Shown: positions 24,501 to 36,328, counted from the stretch's first letter. The stretch: DNA of 64,000 nucleotides from Siphonodentalium dalli (GCA_032622095.1 CP136063.1:27158987-27222986), one strand, 5' to 3'. Made by a program: numbers and translations. The notes: generated from the letters alone by a model not told the origin.

Positions 24501-27500
24501 GTAGAAAGTGTTTACTGTTGATCGATTATTTCACTTTCAATGTTGAGTTGAAAGTATTTACTGTTGATCGATTTCACTTTCAATGTTGAGTAGAAACTGT
24601 TTACTGTTGATCGATTTCACTTTCCATGTTGAGTAGAAAGTATTTACTGTTGATCGATTTCACTTTCAATGTTGGGTAGAAAGTGTTTACTGTTGATCGA
24701 TTTCACTTTCAATGTTGACTAGAAAGTGTTTACTGTTAATCGATTTCACTTTCAATGTTGAGTAGAACGTGTTTACTGTTGATCGATTTCGCTTTCAATG
24801 TTGACTAGAAAGTGTTTACTTTTGATCGATTTCACTTTCCATGTTGAGTAGAAAGTGTTTACTGTTGGTCGATTTCACTTTCGATGTTGAGTAGAAAGTG
24901 TTTACTTTTGATCGATTTCACTTTCCATGTTGAGTAGAAAGTGTTACTCTTGATCTTTCACTTTCAGTGTTGAGTAGAAAGTGTTTACGCTTGATCTTTC
25001 ACGTTCAGTGTTGAGTAGAAAGTGTTTACTGTTGATCTTTCACTTTCAGCGTTGAGTAGAAAGTGTTTACTGTTGATCGATTTCACTTTCCATGTTGAGT
25101 AGAAAGTGTTACTCTTGATCTTTCACTTTCAGTGTTAAGTAGAAAGTGTTTACGCTTGATCTTTCACGTTCAGTGTTGAGTAGAAAGTGTTTACTATTGA
25201 TCTTTCACGTTCAATGTTGAGTAGACAGTGTTTACTGTTGATCGATTTCACTTTCAATGTTGAGTAGAAAGTGTTTACTCTTGATCTTTCACTTTCAGTG
25301 TTGAGTAGAAAGTGTTTACTGTTGATCTTTCACTTTCAGTGTTGAGTAGAAAGTGTTTACTGTTGATCGATTTCACTTTCAATGTTGAGTAGAAAGTGTT
25401 TACTCTTTATCTTTCACTTTCAATGTTGAGTAGAAAGTGTTTACTATTGATCTTTCACGTTCAATGTTGAGTAGACAGTGTTTACTGTTGATCGATTTCA
25501 CTTTCAATGTTGAGTAGAAAGTGTTTACTCTTGATCGATTGCAGTTTGATTATTGAGTAGAAGGTGTTTACTGTTGATCGATTTCACTTTCAATGTTGAG
25601 TAGAAAGTGTTTACTGTTGATAGATTGCAGTTTGATTATTGAGTAGAAAGTGTTTACTGTTGACCGATTTCACTTTCAATGTTGTGAAAAAAGTGTTTAC
25701 TGTTGCTCGATTGCAGTTTGATTATTGAGTAGAAAGTGTTTACTGTTGATCGATTTCACTTTCAATGTTGAATAGAAGGTGTTTACTGTTGATCGATTTC
25801 ACTTTCAATGTTGAGTAGAAAGTGTTTACTGTTGATCGATTGCAGTTTGATTATTGACTAGAAAGTGTTTACTGTTGACCGATTTCACTTTCAATGTTGT
25901 GAAAAAAGTGTTTACTCTTGATCTTTCACTTTCAATGTTGAGTAGAACGTGTTTACCTTTGATCGATTTCACTTTCAATTTTTGGTAGAAAGTGTTTACT
26001 TTTGATCGATTTCGCTTTCAATGTTGACTAGAAAGTGTTAACTGTTTATCGATTGCACTTTCAATGTAGAGTAGAAAGTGTTTATTGTTGATGGATTGCT
26101 GTTTCGATGTTAGGTAGAGAGTGTTCACTGTTGATCGATTGCACTCTCAGTGTTGGGTAGGAAGTGTTTACTCTTGATGTTTCACTTTCAATGTTGAGTA
26201 TAAAGTGTTTACTGTTGATCGCTCTCAGTATCAATATTGAGTAGAATATGCTTACTGTTGATTGATTGCACTTTCAATATTGAGTACAAAGTGTTTACTG
26301 TTGATCCATTTCACTTTCACTATTGAGTAGAACATGTTTACTGTTGATCTTTCACTTCTAATGATGAGTAGAACGTGTTTACTGTTGATCGATTTCACTT
26401 TCAATTTTGAGTAGAAAGCGTTTACCGTTGATGCATTGAACTTTCGATGTTCAGTAGAAAGTGTTTACTGTTGATCGATTTAACTATCAATATTGAGTAG
26501 GAAGTATTTACTGTGATCGATTGCACTTTCAATGTTGAGTAGGAAGTATTTACTCTTGATGTTTCTCTTTCAATGTAGAGTAGAAAGTGTTTGCTGTTGC
26601 TCGATTTCACTCTCATTGTTGAGTAGAAAGTGTTTGCTGTTGATCGATTGCACTTTCAATGTTGAGTAGGACGTATTTACTGTTGATCGCTCTCAATATC
26701 AATGTTGAGTAGAAAGTATTTACTGTGATCGATTTCACTTTCAATGTTGAGTAGGAAGTATTTACTCTTGATCGCTCTCAATATCAATGTTGAGTAGAAA
26801 GTATTTACTGTGATCGATTTCACTTTCAATGTTGAGTAGGAAGTATTTACTCTTGATGTATCTCTTTCAATGTAGAGTAGAACGTGTTTGCTGTTAATCG
26901 ATTTCACTTTCATTGTAGACTAGAAAGTGTTTACTGTTGATCATTGCTCTTTCAAAGTTGAGCAGAAAGTGTTTACTGTTGATCGATTTCACTTTCAATA
27001 TTGAGTTGAAAGTGTTTACTGTTGATCGATTTCACTTTCAATATTGAGTAGAAAATGTTTACTGTTGATCGATTTCACTTTTAATGTTGAGCAACAAGTG
27101 TTTACTGTTGATCGATTGGACTTTCAATATTGAGTTGATGGTGTTTACGTCTGATCGATTTCACTTTCAATGTTGAGTAGAAAGTGTTTACTGTTGCTCG
27201 ATTTCACTTTCAATATTCAGTAGAAACTGTTTACTGTTGAACGATTTCAATTTCAATGTAGAGTCGAAAGTATTTACTGTTGAATATTGCACTTTCAATG
27301 TTGTGTAGAAAATGTTTACTGTTGAACATTTCACTTTCAATATTGAGTAGAAAGTGTTTACTGTTGATCGATTATTTCACTTTCAATGTTGAGTTGAAAG
27401 TATTTACTGTTGATCGATTTCACTTTCAATGTTGAGTAGAAACTGTTTACTGTTGATCGATTTCACTTTCCATGTTGAGTAGAAAGTATTTACTGTTGAT

Positions 27501-30220
27501 CGATTTCACTTTCAATGTTGGGTAGAAAGTGTTTACTGTTGATCGATTTCACTTTCAATGTTGACTAGAAAGTGTTTACTGTTAATCGATTTCACTTTCA
27601 ATGTTGAGTAGAACGTGTTTACTGTTGATCGATTTCGCTTTCAATGTTGACTAGAAAGTGTTTACTTTTGATCGATTTCACTTTCCATGTTGAGTAGAAA
27701 GTGTTTACTGTTGGTCGATTTCACTTTCGATGTTGAGTAGAAAGTGTTTACTTTTGATCGATTTCACTTTCCATGTTGAGTAGAAAGTGTTACTCTTGAT
27801 CTTTCACTTTCAGTGTTGAGTAGAAAGTGTTTACGCTTGATCTTTCACGTTCAGTGTTGAGTAGAAAGTGTTTACTGTTGATCTTTCACTTTCAGCGTTG
27901 AGTAGAAAGTGTTTACTGTTGATCGATTTCACTTTCCATGTTGAGTAGAAAGTGTTACTCTTGATCTTTCACTTTCAGTGTTGAGTAGAAAGTGTTTACG
28001 CTTGATCTTTCACGTTCAGTGTTGAGTAGAAAGTGTTTACTATTGATCTTTCACGTTCAATGTTGAGTAGACAGTGTTTACTGTTGATCGATTTCACTTT
28101 CAATGTTGAGTAGAAAGTGTTTACTCTTGATCTTTCACTTTCAGTGTTGAGTAGAAAGTGTTTACTGTTGATCTTTCACTTTCAGTGTTGAGTAGAAAGT
28201 GTTTACTGTTGATCGATTTCACTTTCAATGTTGAGTAGAAAGTGTTTACTCTTTATCTTTCACTTTCAATGTTGAGTAGAAAGTGTTTACTATTGATCTT
28301 TCACGTTCAATGTTGAGTAGACAGTGTTTACTGTTGATCGATTTCACTTTCAATGTTGAGTAGAAAGTGTTTACTGTTGATCGATTGCAGTTTGATTATT
28401 GAGTAGAAGGTGTTTACTGTTGATCGATTTCACTTTCAATGTTGAGTAGAAAGTGTTTACTGTTGATAGATTGCAGTTTGATTATTGAGTAGAAAGTGTT
28501 TACTGTTGACCGATTTCACTTTCAATGTTGTGAAAAAAGTGTTTACTGTTGCTCGATTGCAGTTTGATTATTGAGTAGAAAGTGTTTACTGTTGATCGAT
28601 TTCACTTTCAATGTTGAATAGAAGGTGTTTACTGTTGATCGATTTCACTTTCAATGTTGAGTAGAAAGTGTTTACTGTTGATCGATTGCAGTTTGATTAT
28701 TGACTAGAAAGTGTTTACTGTTGACCGATTTCACTTTCAATGTTGTGAAAAAAGTGTTTACTCTTGATGTTTCACTTTCAATGTTGAGTAGAACGTGTTT
28801 ACCTTTGATCGATTTCACTTTCAATTTTTGGTAGAAAGTGTTTACTTTTGATCGATTTCGCTTTCAATGTTGACTAGAAAGTGTTAACTGTTTATCGATT
28901 GCACTTTCAATGTAGAGTAGAAAGTGTTTATTGTTGATGGATTGCTGTTTCGATGTTAGGTAGAGAGTGTTCACTGTTGATCGATTGCACTCTCAGTGTT
29001 GGGTAGGAAGTGTTTACTCTTGATGTTTCACTTTCAATGTTGAGTATAAAGTGTTTACTGTTGATCGCTCTCAGTATCAATATTGAGTAGAATATGCTTA
29101 CTGTTGATTGATTGCACTTTCAATATTGAGTACAAAGTGTTTACTGTTGATCCATTTCACTTTCACTATTGAGTAGAACATGCTTACTGTTGATCTTTCA
29201 CTTCTAATGATGAGTAGAACGTGTTTACTGTTGATCGATTTCACTTTCAATTTTGAGTAGAAAGCGTTTACCGTTGATGCATTGAACTTTCGATGTTCAG
29301 TAGAAAGTGTTTACTGTTGATCGATTTAACTATCAATATTGAGTAGGAAGTATTTACTGTGATCGATTGCACTTTCAATGTTGAGTAGGAAGTATTTACT
29401 CTTGATGTTTCTCTTTCAATGTAGAGTAGAAAGTGTTTGCTGTTGCTCGATTTCACTCTCATTGTTGAGTAGAAAGTGTTTACTGTTGATCGATTGCACT
29501 TTCAATGTTGAGTAGGACGTATTTACTGTTGATCGCTCTCAATATCAATGTTGAGTAGAAAGTATTTACTGTGATCGATTTCACTTTCAATGTTGAGTAG
29601 GAAGTATTTACTCTTGATGTATCTCTTTCAATGTAGAGTAGAAAGTGTTTGCTGTTAATCGATTTCACTTTCAATGTAGACTAGAAAGTGTTTACTTTTG
29701 ATCATTGCTCTTTCAAAGTTGAGCAGAAAGTGTTTACTGTTGATCGATTTCACTTTCAATATTGAGTTGAAAGTGTTTACTGTTGATCGATTTCACTTTC
29801 AATATTGAGTAGAAAATGTTTACTGTTGATCGATTTCACTTTTAATGTTGAGCAACAAGTGTTTACTGTTGATCGATTGGACTTTCAATATTGAGTTGAT
29901 GGTGTTTACGTCTGATCGATTTCACTTTCAATGTTGAGTAGAAAGTGTTTACTGTTGCTCGATTTCACTTTCAATATTCAGTAGAAACTGTTTACTGTTG
30001 AACGATTTCAATTTCAATGTAGAGTCGAAAGTATTTACTGTTGAATATTGCACTTTCAATGTTGTGTAGAAAATGTTTACTGTTGAACATTTCACTTTCA
30101 ATATTGAGTAGAAAGTGTTTACTGTTGATCGATTATTTCACTTTCAATGTTGAGTTGAAAGTATTTACTGTTGATCGATTTCACTTTCAATGTTGAGTAG
30201 AAAGTGTTTACTGTTGATCG
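21541..30220 (+). repeat. Higher-order copies C, D and E (about 3.15, 2.8 and 2.8 kb)
   Basis: Marker units recur at offsets of about 3148 (20513 to 23661), 2761 (23661 to 26422) and 2846 (26422 to 29268). These copies contain only forward-oriented units; the reversed segment of A and B is absent. Copies D and E share changes not seen in A-C, such as repeated AGACAGTGTTTACTG units near 25.2, 25.5, 28.07 and 28.3 kb, so they probably arose from each other most recently. Such homogeneity points to recent unequal exchange or amplification, or possibly assembly error. Confidence 0.85.
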
Positions 30221-30969
30221 ATTTCATTTTCAGTATTGAGTTGAAAGTATTTACTGTTGATCGATCAACCTTTCAAGGTTGGGTAGAAAGTGTTTACACT
30301 TGATCGATTTAACTTTCAATGTTGAGCAGAAAGTGTTTTCTGTTGATCTTTCATTTTCAATATTGATTAGAAAGTGTTTACTCTTGATCTTTCACTTTCA
30401 GCGTTGATCAGATAGTGTTTACTCTTGATTATTCACTTTCAGCGTTGAGTAGAAAGCGTTTACTCTTGATCTTTCACTTTCAGCGTTGAGTAGACATTGT
30501 TTACTTTTGATCTTTCACTTTCAATGTTGAGCAGAAAGTGTTTACTCTTGATCGAGTTTACTTTCAGTGTTGAGTAGAAAGTGTTTACTGTTGATCTGTC
30601 ATTTCAGCGTTGAGTAGAAAGTGTTTACTAACGATCTTTCATTTTCAATTTTGAATAGATAGTGTTTACGCTTGATCTTTCACTTTCAGCGTTGAGTAGA
30701 AAGTGTTTACTCTTGATCGTTCACTTTCAATGTTGAGTAGAAAGTGTTTACTCTTGATCTTTCACTTTGAATTTTGAGTAGAAAGTGTTTACTCTTGATC
30801 TTTCACTTTGAATTTTGAGTAGAAAGTGTTTACTGTTGATCTTTCACTTTCAGTGTTGAGTAGAAAGTGTTTACTCTTGATCGTTCGCGTTCACTGTTGA
30901 GTAGAAAGTGTTTACTCTTGATCTTTCACTTTCAATGTTGAGAAGAAACTGTTGATCGACTTCACTTTC

Positions 30970-31947
30970 AATTTTGAGTGTAGAAAGTTTACTCGTTGAC
31001 GTATAACTGGTTTACTCAGCCATTTAATTAGCGTACCTTTGTGCTATAATTATACCGGCGTTGAGCTAGTAATCGTTGAGAGAAATTGTCCCCTGGAGTA
31101 TTTGGATAATGCCTTAAATCTATACTATGGCCCAGAGATGATAATACATATGGCTTGTTGATGCTCTGATCTGTTCTGATTGGGAACTTTATAACTTTGA
31201 ACAAACAACACGGGGAATAATAAAAAAATGGTTGTTTTAGATCAGTCTATTTCATTATAGATGGTCTCAGCTTGATTTTGGATGATTTGTATGTGTACCC
31301 ATTGAAACATACACATAGTGGCGACGTCCGAATTGGCCACTCGCCGTTCGTCCTTCCGTTCAGTCGTATGTCTATTCATCAACCCAAAATACAGATCGAG
31401 TTCGAATATGGGTTTGATCGAATATTTATAGCCCTTTTCGAAAAATAATTTCATCTTTAAAAACAATTAGATTGAATTCATTCCTCATTTCAACCAAAAA
31501 ACAATAACAAACAAACATACATTAAAAAACAAATGTAGTAAGATATTTTTTTTTTAATAATTAAACAAAATTTCTTTTTATCAGTTTCATTTAGACTGAA
31601 CTCCTTACTTAATTGGAATTAAACTATTTTGGTGCTGTTATTGTGCTTCCGTATATCTATACTGATATATTTGATATATATCTATATAGATATGTTTAAA
31701 ACATTGTGTATTGTATTTTAAGATCTGTTCGAGTTTGAAATAAAAAAAGTTAAATTAAGTTGTAGTTTGTATAATTCCATTTTCATAGTCGGCATCATAA
31801 TATTGAAGATTGTTTGATGAATTATGACTATTTGTGAAACATTTAAAGTATCTAGACATATGGCATTTAGATATACGAATATAGGTACACACATTTTGAT
31901 AGAAGTATATGGAAAAGTACTGTTCATATACACGAATAAAGGTATAT
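30970..31947 (-). repeat. Right ~1-kb inverted arm
   Basis: Reverse-complement partner of 10279-11360, with GTCCCCTGGAGTATTTGG, GGCCCAGAGATGATAATA, CGCCGTTCGTCC and AATATAGGTACACACA as matching landmarks. The pair also extends somewhat into the terminal units of the array on each side. The frames at 31242-31466 and 31718-31969 are counterparts of frames in the left arm and show no domain. Confidence 0.8.
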
Positions 31948-32117
31948 ACATAAATTTTTTATAGCACACGAATTATTATTTAACAATTCAATTGTATATT
32001 TGAAGAAAAAAAAATTGAGATATCACATAACCTCAACAAAATTCAAATTATGGTTCAGTCATTAGTATTATCAGTGTATTACGTGGTTATAGGCTGTATA
32101 GCACATATACAACTGTT

Positions 32118-32525
32118 TTGAACACCGACTAGGTTAGGTTCGTGTCAAACGAAAAAGGTAATCATATTTGTGTATCTGGGCAATTTGATTTGCATTGCGT
32201 TATTTAGTCTCTGCTGACCTTGTGTGATTTAGCAAAGTAATAGTTGAAAGTACATTGAGAAATAACATAACCTGTGAATACAAATCTGATATTTACCTAC
32301 AAATTTGGGTATTGGTTTCAGTGATAACATACCCTCTGAAACCAAATGTAAAATTTATTGACCCACGAGCAATAGATTAATCACATTTGCATGGATCACA
32401 TACCATGTATATCCATATTGAATTCATAGACTCCAACTTTGATCTAAGGTATAATTTACAGCTAATCATTCGATAAATTAGTAAGGGTGTATCATATAAC
32501 ATTACTAATTGTAATATTAATTATT
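32118..32525 (+). repeat. Dispersed repeat B, copy 1
   Basis: A direct copy of 39118-39560. Shared words include GTGTATCTGGGCAATTTGAT, CCTTGTGTGATTTAGCAAAG, AATACAAATCTGATATTTAC, GATCACATACCATGTATATC and CATATAACATTACTAATTGT. It contains an internal inverted pair around ACATACCCTCTGAAA. No coding potential. It lies on the far side of the array from repeat A, whereas the two lie together at 38.0-39.6 kb. Confidence 0.8.
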
Positions 32526-33481
32526 ATCCTTCATCACATTTCATCCCATTTTCCTCTCTCCTGATTGGCTGAGAGTGCGTCACATGGCGGGTCGTAAATC
32601 ACCTTATTACCCTCGAGGGTGACATTATCTCAGTTATTGACCGCTCAGCTATTACCAGTAAACATTGAACTACGAAGAACTCAACGTGCAGAGACACTCT
32701 CACAGCTCTCTAACAATTTTCGAAAGCACTGTTTTTATAAACCCCACTGTATCATAACAACCGCGAACTGTGGTGTTTGCTAATTTGCATAATTGTGTGT
32801 TATTTTAGTTGCAATTAAAGCACGTTATGTATAAATGGTGTTATCGCGGACACAAATCCGTTATAATGTGTAATGTTCCAATTGGACCTTTTTATATCAA
32901 TACTAAAGACCGTGGGACAAATAGATAAACCTTATTATGCAGTTGCTGTGTGCTGCAGGCAATCGCACATACGATGTACATACGTTACAAATACGTTTAT
33001 GTACTAGTTCAGATAGCCACTCTTTACTGTTTATCAATTGACTCCTCAGACTTCAGAGAATACCCGTATGTTGCGTAACAATCTGTGACATATGTCAATT
33101 TCTTTTTGCACTACTACAACGTGTTAGTTTCACATTTTAGCAATCTGGAAACTAACACGTCTGTCGGCGTCTTCACGGCCATTTGAAACGAAACCAAACA
33201 TTTCGCTGCATGGCTACTCAACTTCGAAATTGCTTTACTCCTCTTTCCGTGAACCGATTTCCACCATGCAACCAGCAAACTGACCGGAGAAAAGCTGCGC
33301 AAATGACGGGTCTGTTAATTGATCCAGATGAATGTTTTATTTTCTAAATAGCAATGATTCCAACAAAAAATTAACTTTTCGAACTGGATTAAAGAATATA
33401 TGCGCGCAATTATGCCTGCTATTAAGGAGGTTTGTGTGTACTCCTTTGTCAGATAACAAAATATTGATCACCCTTGTTTTC

Positions 33482-33591
33482 GTGAGATACGGGGATTTGT
33501 CGCCGCTCTCGACCTGGAATGTCACCCTCGGGCCTGGCGGCCCTCGGTGACGTTCCAGGTCTCGAGCGGGCGACAAATCCCCGTGTCTCAC
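33482..33591. mobile_element. 110-bp GC-rich hairpin MITE
   Basis: Arms beginning GTGAGATACGGGGATTTGTC and ending GACAAATCCCCGTGTCTCAC are inverted copies, followed inwards by CGACCTGGAATGTCACC opposite GGTGACGTTCCAGGTCTCG. The ~14-base centre is GC-rich. The segment is far more GC-rich than its surroundings. Open frames crossing it on both strands share residues only because of the symmetry. Confidence 0.75.
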
Positions 33592-33634
33592 TCAATCGCG
33601 GGCGATAACTGTATATTAGTAGATTTGATAAATT

Positions 33635-34315
33635 TTCGGAAAAACGATGAAAGGTAATTATTACCTGTGAAGAAATGGAACCCAATAACTCCATTCTTCT
33701 GTATATTTGGCTGTCAAAATATTGAAAATGGTAGATATTGCCCCAGTGCCCCACAATCACTTACAAGTTGTTGTTGATGTATAAAATTTGCCATCCTGCC
33801 TTCTAAACATTGAACACTAACATGTCTGATGCACCTTGGTTAATTTTTACTTAATTTGTCACCACTGACATTACCAGAAACTTGACACAAATATCGGGGG
33901 GGGGAATCAAGTAAAATGTAACTATCTTTGGTATGAAAGGTGTTTATTGTTTTGATCTACCTTAAATGTGTCACACTAATGTGTTTATAAACCAAATTAC
34001 TCAAAATGGCTTCCGCTGTTCCGAAAATGTAACAAATTGTGACTCACTTGGTTATTATACATGTTACCTAATCAACTGACAACTAAATATCCTATTCTGG
34101 TTGCCCCATTTCCTTATGGGGCATAATATATTAATTTTAAAGTTGCCTTATGGAATTTTGCCGAGAAACTCTTTTGGGATACTGGATATATTTGTTTTTA
34201 GTAAATGGGCAGAACTGAAATGAATCATAATCTGTGGCTATTCTGGCCTATTAGGATCAAAATTGATCAACTTGATACAGAGTGCAGGTCAAGATGGCAA
34301 CCAGAGAGTTACCGT
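33635..34315 (+). mobile_element. Foldback-family arm (right partner, plus orientation)
   Basis: Inverted partner of 8165-8845 and a diverged relative of the arm at about 53990-54690 of the complete foldback element. Shared words include AACATGTCTGATGCAC, GTCACCACTGACAT, AAAGGTGTTTATTGTTTTG and TGGTTATTATACATGTTA. The outer terminal part with CCGGGAG is missing, so this is a truncated end. It runs directly into the plus-oriented minisatellite, the normal order for a left half of the element. Confidence 0.8.
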
Positions 34316-35470
34316 ATGGTCATAGATGATGTGAGTATGTATAAAGGGAGTTATTGTATGATCATGAATGATGTGGATATGTATACATGTTTAACTATAT
34401 GTTTTTGACTGGGGTGGTCATGGTGAGATGTATGGGTATACAAGTAGTGTATGGTCATGTGTGAGGTGAATAGGTATACATGGAGTGACTATGGTTATGT
34501 GTACCTAATGTGGCTGTATGGGCATTGCTGTGGTTTACAGTAAAGCCCTAAGTAATTGACTCCTTAACCATCGCAGATTGATGGGTAACTTTTCAGGGTT
34601 TAGTTGGAAATATCGCTTGTTGTCATTCATCGGAAAACTCTCCTCCGACGAATGGCAACAAGCCATATTTCCGACTAAATCCTGAAAAATTACCCATAAT
34701 TCTGCTGTGGTTAAGGAGTCGATTATTTTGAGCATTAATGTATATAAATAACGAGAGTAGCTAAATGGTCATATGCGTGGGTGTATATGTATACATGTGT
34801 TGTCTGTGTGATCATGGATGTGATGAATGGATAAATAGATGTGCATATATGTAATGCGTATAGGTGTTCATGGAATGACAGTAGTCATTGTGTGCATGTG
34901 TACCTGTAGTATGCTGGGTGGTCATTGTCGAGCGTGTGCATGGGCATGTGTATATGTACATGTATTTAACGAGTGGCTATATGACTATTGATGTGGCAAA
35001 AAGGTATACAATGAGTGACTGTATGGCCAATAGTGTGGTGAATATGTTTTCAGGGAGTGACTATATGGCAAATGGTGAGGTGAACAGGTACACGGGGAGT
35101 GACTGTATGATCATGAATGTGGTGAATAGGTATACAGGGTGTAACCATATGGTCACTGGTCAGGTGTAGGAGTATACCAGGTGTGCTAACATGGCTGTAT
35201 GGCCATGTGTAGGGTGTACGGGTACACACAAGTGTGGTTGTAAGGTTATGTAGAGGTATGTGTATAAAATGAGTGGCATTATCACCATTAGTGAGGTGCA
35301 TATGTTTAACTGGAGTGATTCTATAGTCACGGTTGGGGAGTATATGTATATGTTGCGTGGGTATTATGCCATGGGTTTGGCAAACATGAATACATGGAGT
35401 GAAGCATGACCGATGCTGAGGTGAATAGGAATACAAGGATTGACTGTATGATCATGAGTGATCGTCACTT
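34316..35470 (+). repeat. 42-bp foldback-family minisatellite, plus orientation
   Basis: Units of ~42 bp carry GGAGTGACTGTATGG-TCATG then GTGAGGTGAATAGGTATACA. The same array type fills the centre of the 53330-57880 element. A hairpin MITE sits inside at 34553-34725. Because 42 is a multiple of three, both strands stay open for 90-130 residues (34888-35169 plus; 35050-35436 minus, rich in HIHLTH-like repeats). These are repeat by-products. The array stops at about 35470-35488, where the tail of the minus-strand LINE begins. Confidence 0.8.
34553..34725. mobile_element. ~173-bp palindromic MITE (right copy)
   Basis: Same element as at 7751-7924: it begins GACTCCTTAACCA and ends TGGTTAAGGAGTC, with inner arms TTGGAAATAT-CGCTTGTTG opposite CAACAAG-CCATATTTCC. 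It occupies the mirror position in the opposite inverted arm. No coding capacity. Confidence 0.75.
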
Positions 35471-35938
35471 GGTGTGCCTGCATTGTGACTCATTGTTTTT
35501 TGTTTTTTGTTTGTATATTTTTTATTCATATGATTTATGTACATTATATACAGTGATGTCATACAAATAACTATGTAAGTATTACAAAAACAATCAGGTT
35601 AATTATTAAAATGACATCACACGTGGGGCGGGTGTGGTCATTGCACACTAACCATGCACTCTCCTTGCACACCATACAGTACATGCATATCAATAAGTGT
35701 GTATATATGATAGACAAAACAAAAAACAAACAATAATACCTTCAAAAACACGATATATGTTGGTATTTATTTGTGTTTGCGTGTACACCCATATCAATAA
35801 AACAAACTATAAGTTGGATTGCTACCTGGTGTCAGTCTTTGTATTGATTGTATCTGGTTATTTGTCAAAATAGCTTTTTTATTGCTTATGGGCTATTGTT
35901 TAACGCTTTTGTCAAAGCACCCCATTCCTCCTGAAAAT

Positions 35939-36328
35939 TCAACAGTCTATCACTCTCAAAGCAATGATCTTTTCCATATGAGTTCGGTTAACTAATTCAT
36001 TCAAAAAAGCTTTTAAAGATAATTCAATGGGATCGAATTTCGTTTTATAGATATAGTATTTTAAAATAATTAAAATAATGTTTCTTATATTGGCACCCTT
36101 TTCCTGCGAGACCCCAAATAATATGTTACATTTTGTAAGTTGGATATCTAGTATGTTGGTGTTTATCGAACGTTGTACTGTTCTTAAGAAACATGATACT
36201 ATAGGACAGTCAAAAAATATGTGGGAAATTGATTCTATCATATGACATCGGTTACAGTTATCGCAAGTAATTTTCATCTTTTGTAGTAATTGTTTGGTCG
36301 CCAGAATTCTAGTATGTATGCGGACCAT
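35939..36328 (-). pseudogene. LINE C-terminal Cys-His cluster and tail
   Basis: C-terminal end of the same protein. Residues from about 22 read CDNC followed by HIFFDC, a C-X2-C...H-X4-C cluster typical of the C-terminal zinc domain of L1/Tx1-like LINE proteins and thought to contact RNA or target DNA. The preceding RIHTRILATKQLL matches the conserved lead-in. The stop at 35939 is probably the original end of the protein, followed by an untranslated tail to about 35489. Confidence 0.8.

Larger units (their letters stand above)
11361..30969. repeat. Giant 43/41-bp tandem array (about 460 units) with orientation switches
   Basis: The unit carries GATCGATTTCACTTTC, then AATGTTGAGTA, then GAAAGTGTTTACTGTT (43 bp). 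A common variant has GATCTTTCACTTTC and is 41 bp. Units read in the reverse sense at 11361-13190 and 16827-18374, and in the forward sense at 13191-16826 and 18375-30969. Every unit contains the dyad CACTTTC-N11-GAAAGTG. The 43+41 combination is 84 bp, a multiple of three, which keeps one strand open over 60-106 residues at many places. Those repeated SINSKHFLLN-like frames are by-products, not genes. There is no promoter, domain or signal sequence. Confidence 0.95.
10279..31947. mobile_element. 21.7-kb inverted-repeat macro-element carrying a giant tandem array
   Basis: The left edge and the inverse of the right edge begin with the same words (ATATACCTTTATTCGTGTAT, GAACAGTACTTTTC, TGTGTGTACCTATATTCG) and stay homologous inwards for about 1.1 kb, down to and into the tandem array. 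The match stops sharply at 10279 and 31947, which suggests element ends. Candidate two-base TA duplications flank them, but the local ATATA context makes this ambiguous. No transposase, replicase or other long protein lies between the arms. The architecture (long inverted arms and tandem repeat interior) is that of foldback elements, although 21.7 kb is very large. An inverted segmental duplication around a satellite is the alternative. Confidence 0.6.
31948..33634. other. Non-coding spacer between array element and foldback arm
   Basis: AT-rich sequence containing dispersed repeat B (32118-32525) and a GC-rich hairpin (33482-33591). Near 32560 are TGATTGGCTGAGAG (an inverted CCAAT-type word) and GCGTCACATG, which could be promoter-like, but no gene follows. 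The reverse-strand 62-residue frame at 33114-33302 has no recognisable domain. I support no gene here. Confidence 0.5.

Noticed and set aside
13886-29674. Family of repeated 63-106 residue reverse-strand frames (SINSKHFLLN-like) that look like a multicopy repeat protein
   Set aside because: They arise because 43+41 bp is a multiple of three, recur only inside the tandem array, start and stop within units and show no signal, domain or codon bias.
11361-30969. CRISPR-like regular repeats
   Set aside because: The units are contiguous without unique spacers, and the sequence is eukaryotic.
32555-32600. CCAAT-type promoter (ATTGGCTGAGAG with GCGTCAC)
   Set aside because: No gene, initiator or downstream coding region follows, so isolated words are not enough.
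33337-33760. Overlapping frames on both strands with shared peptide-like stretches
   Set aside because: They cross the 110-bp GC-rich hairpin, which encodes similar residues on both strands by symmetry.
35050-35436. 128-residue reverse-strand frame rich in HIH and TP residues
   Set aside because: It lies wholly in the 42-bp minisatellite; unit length divisible by three keeps both strands open.
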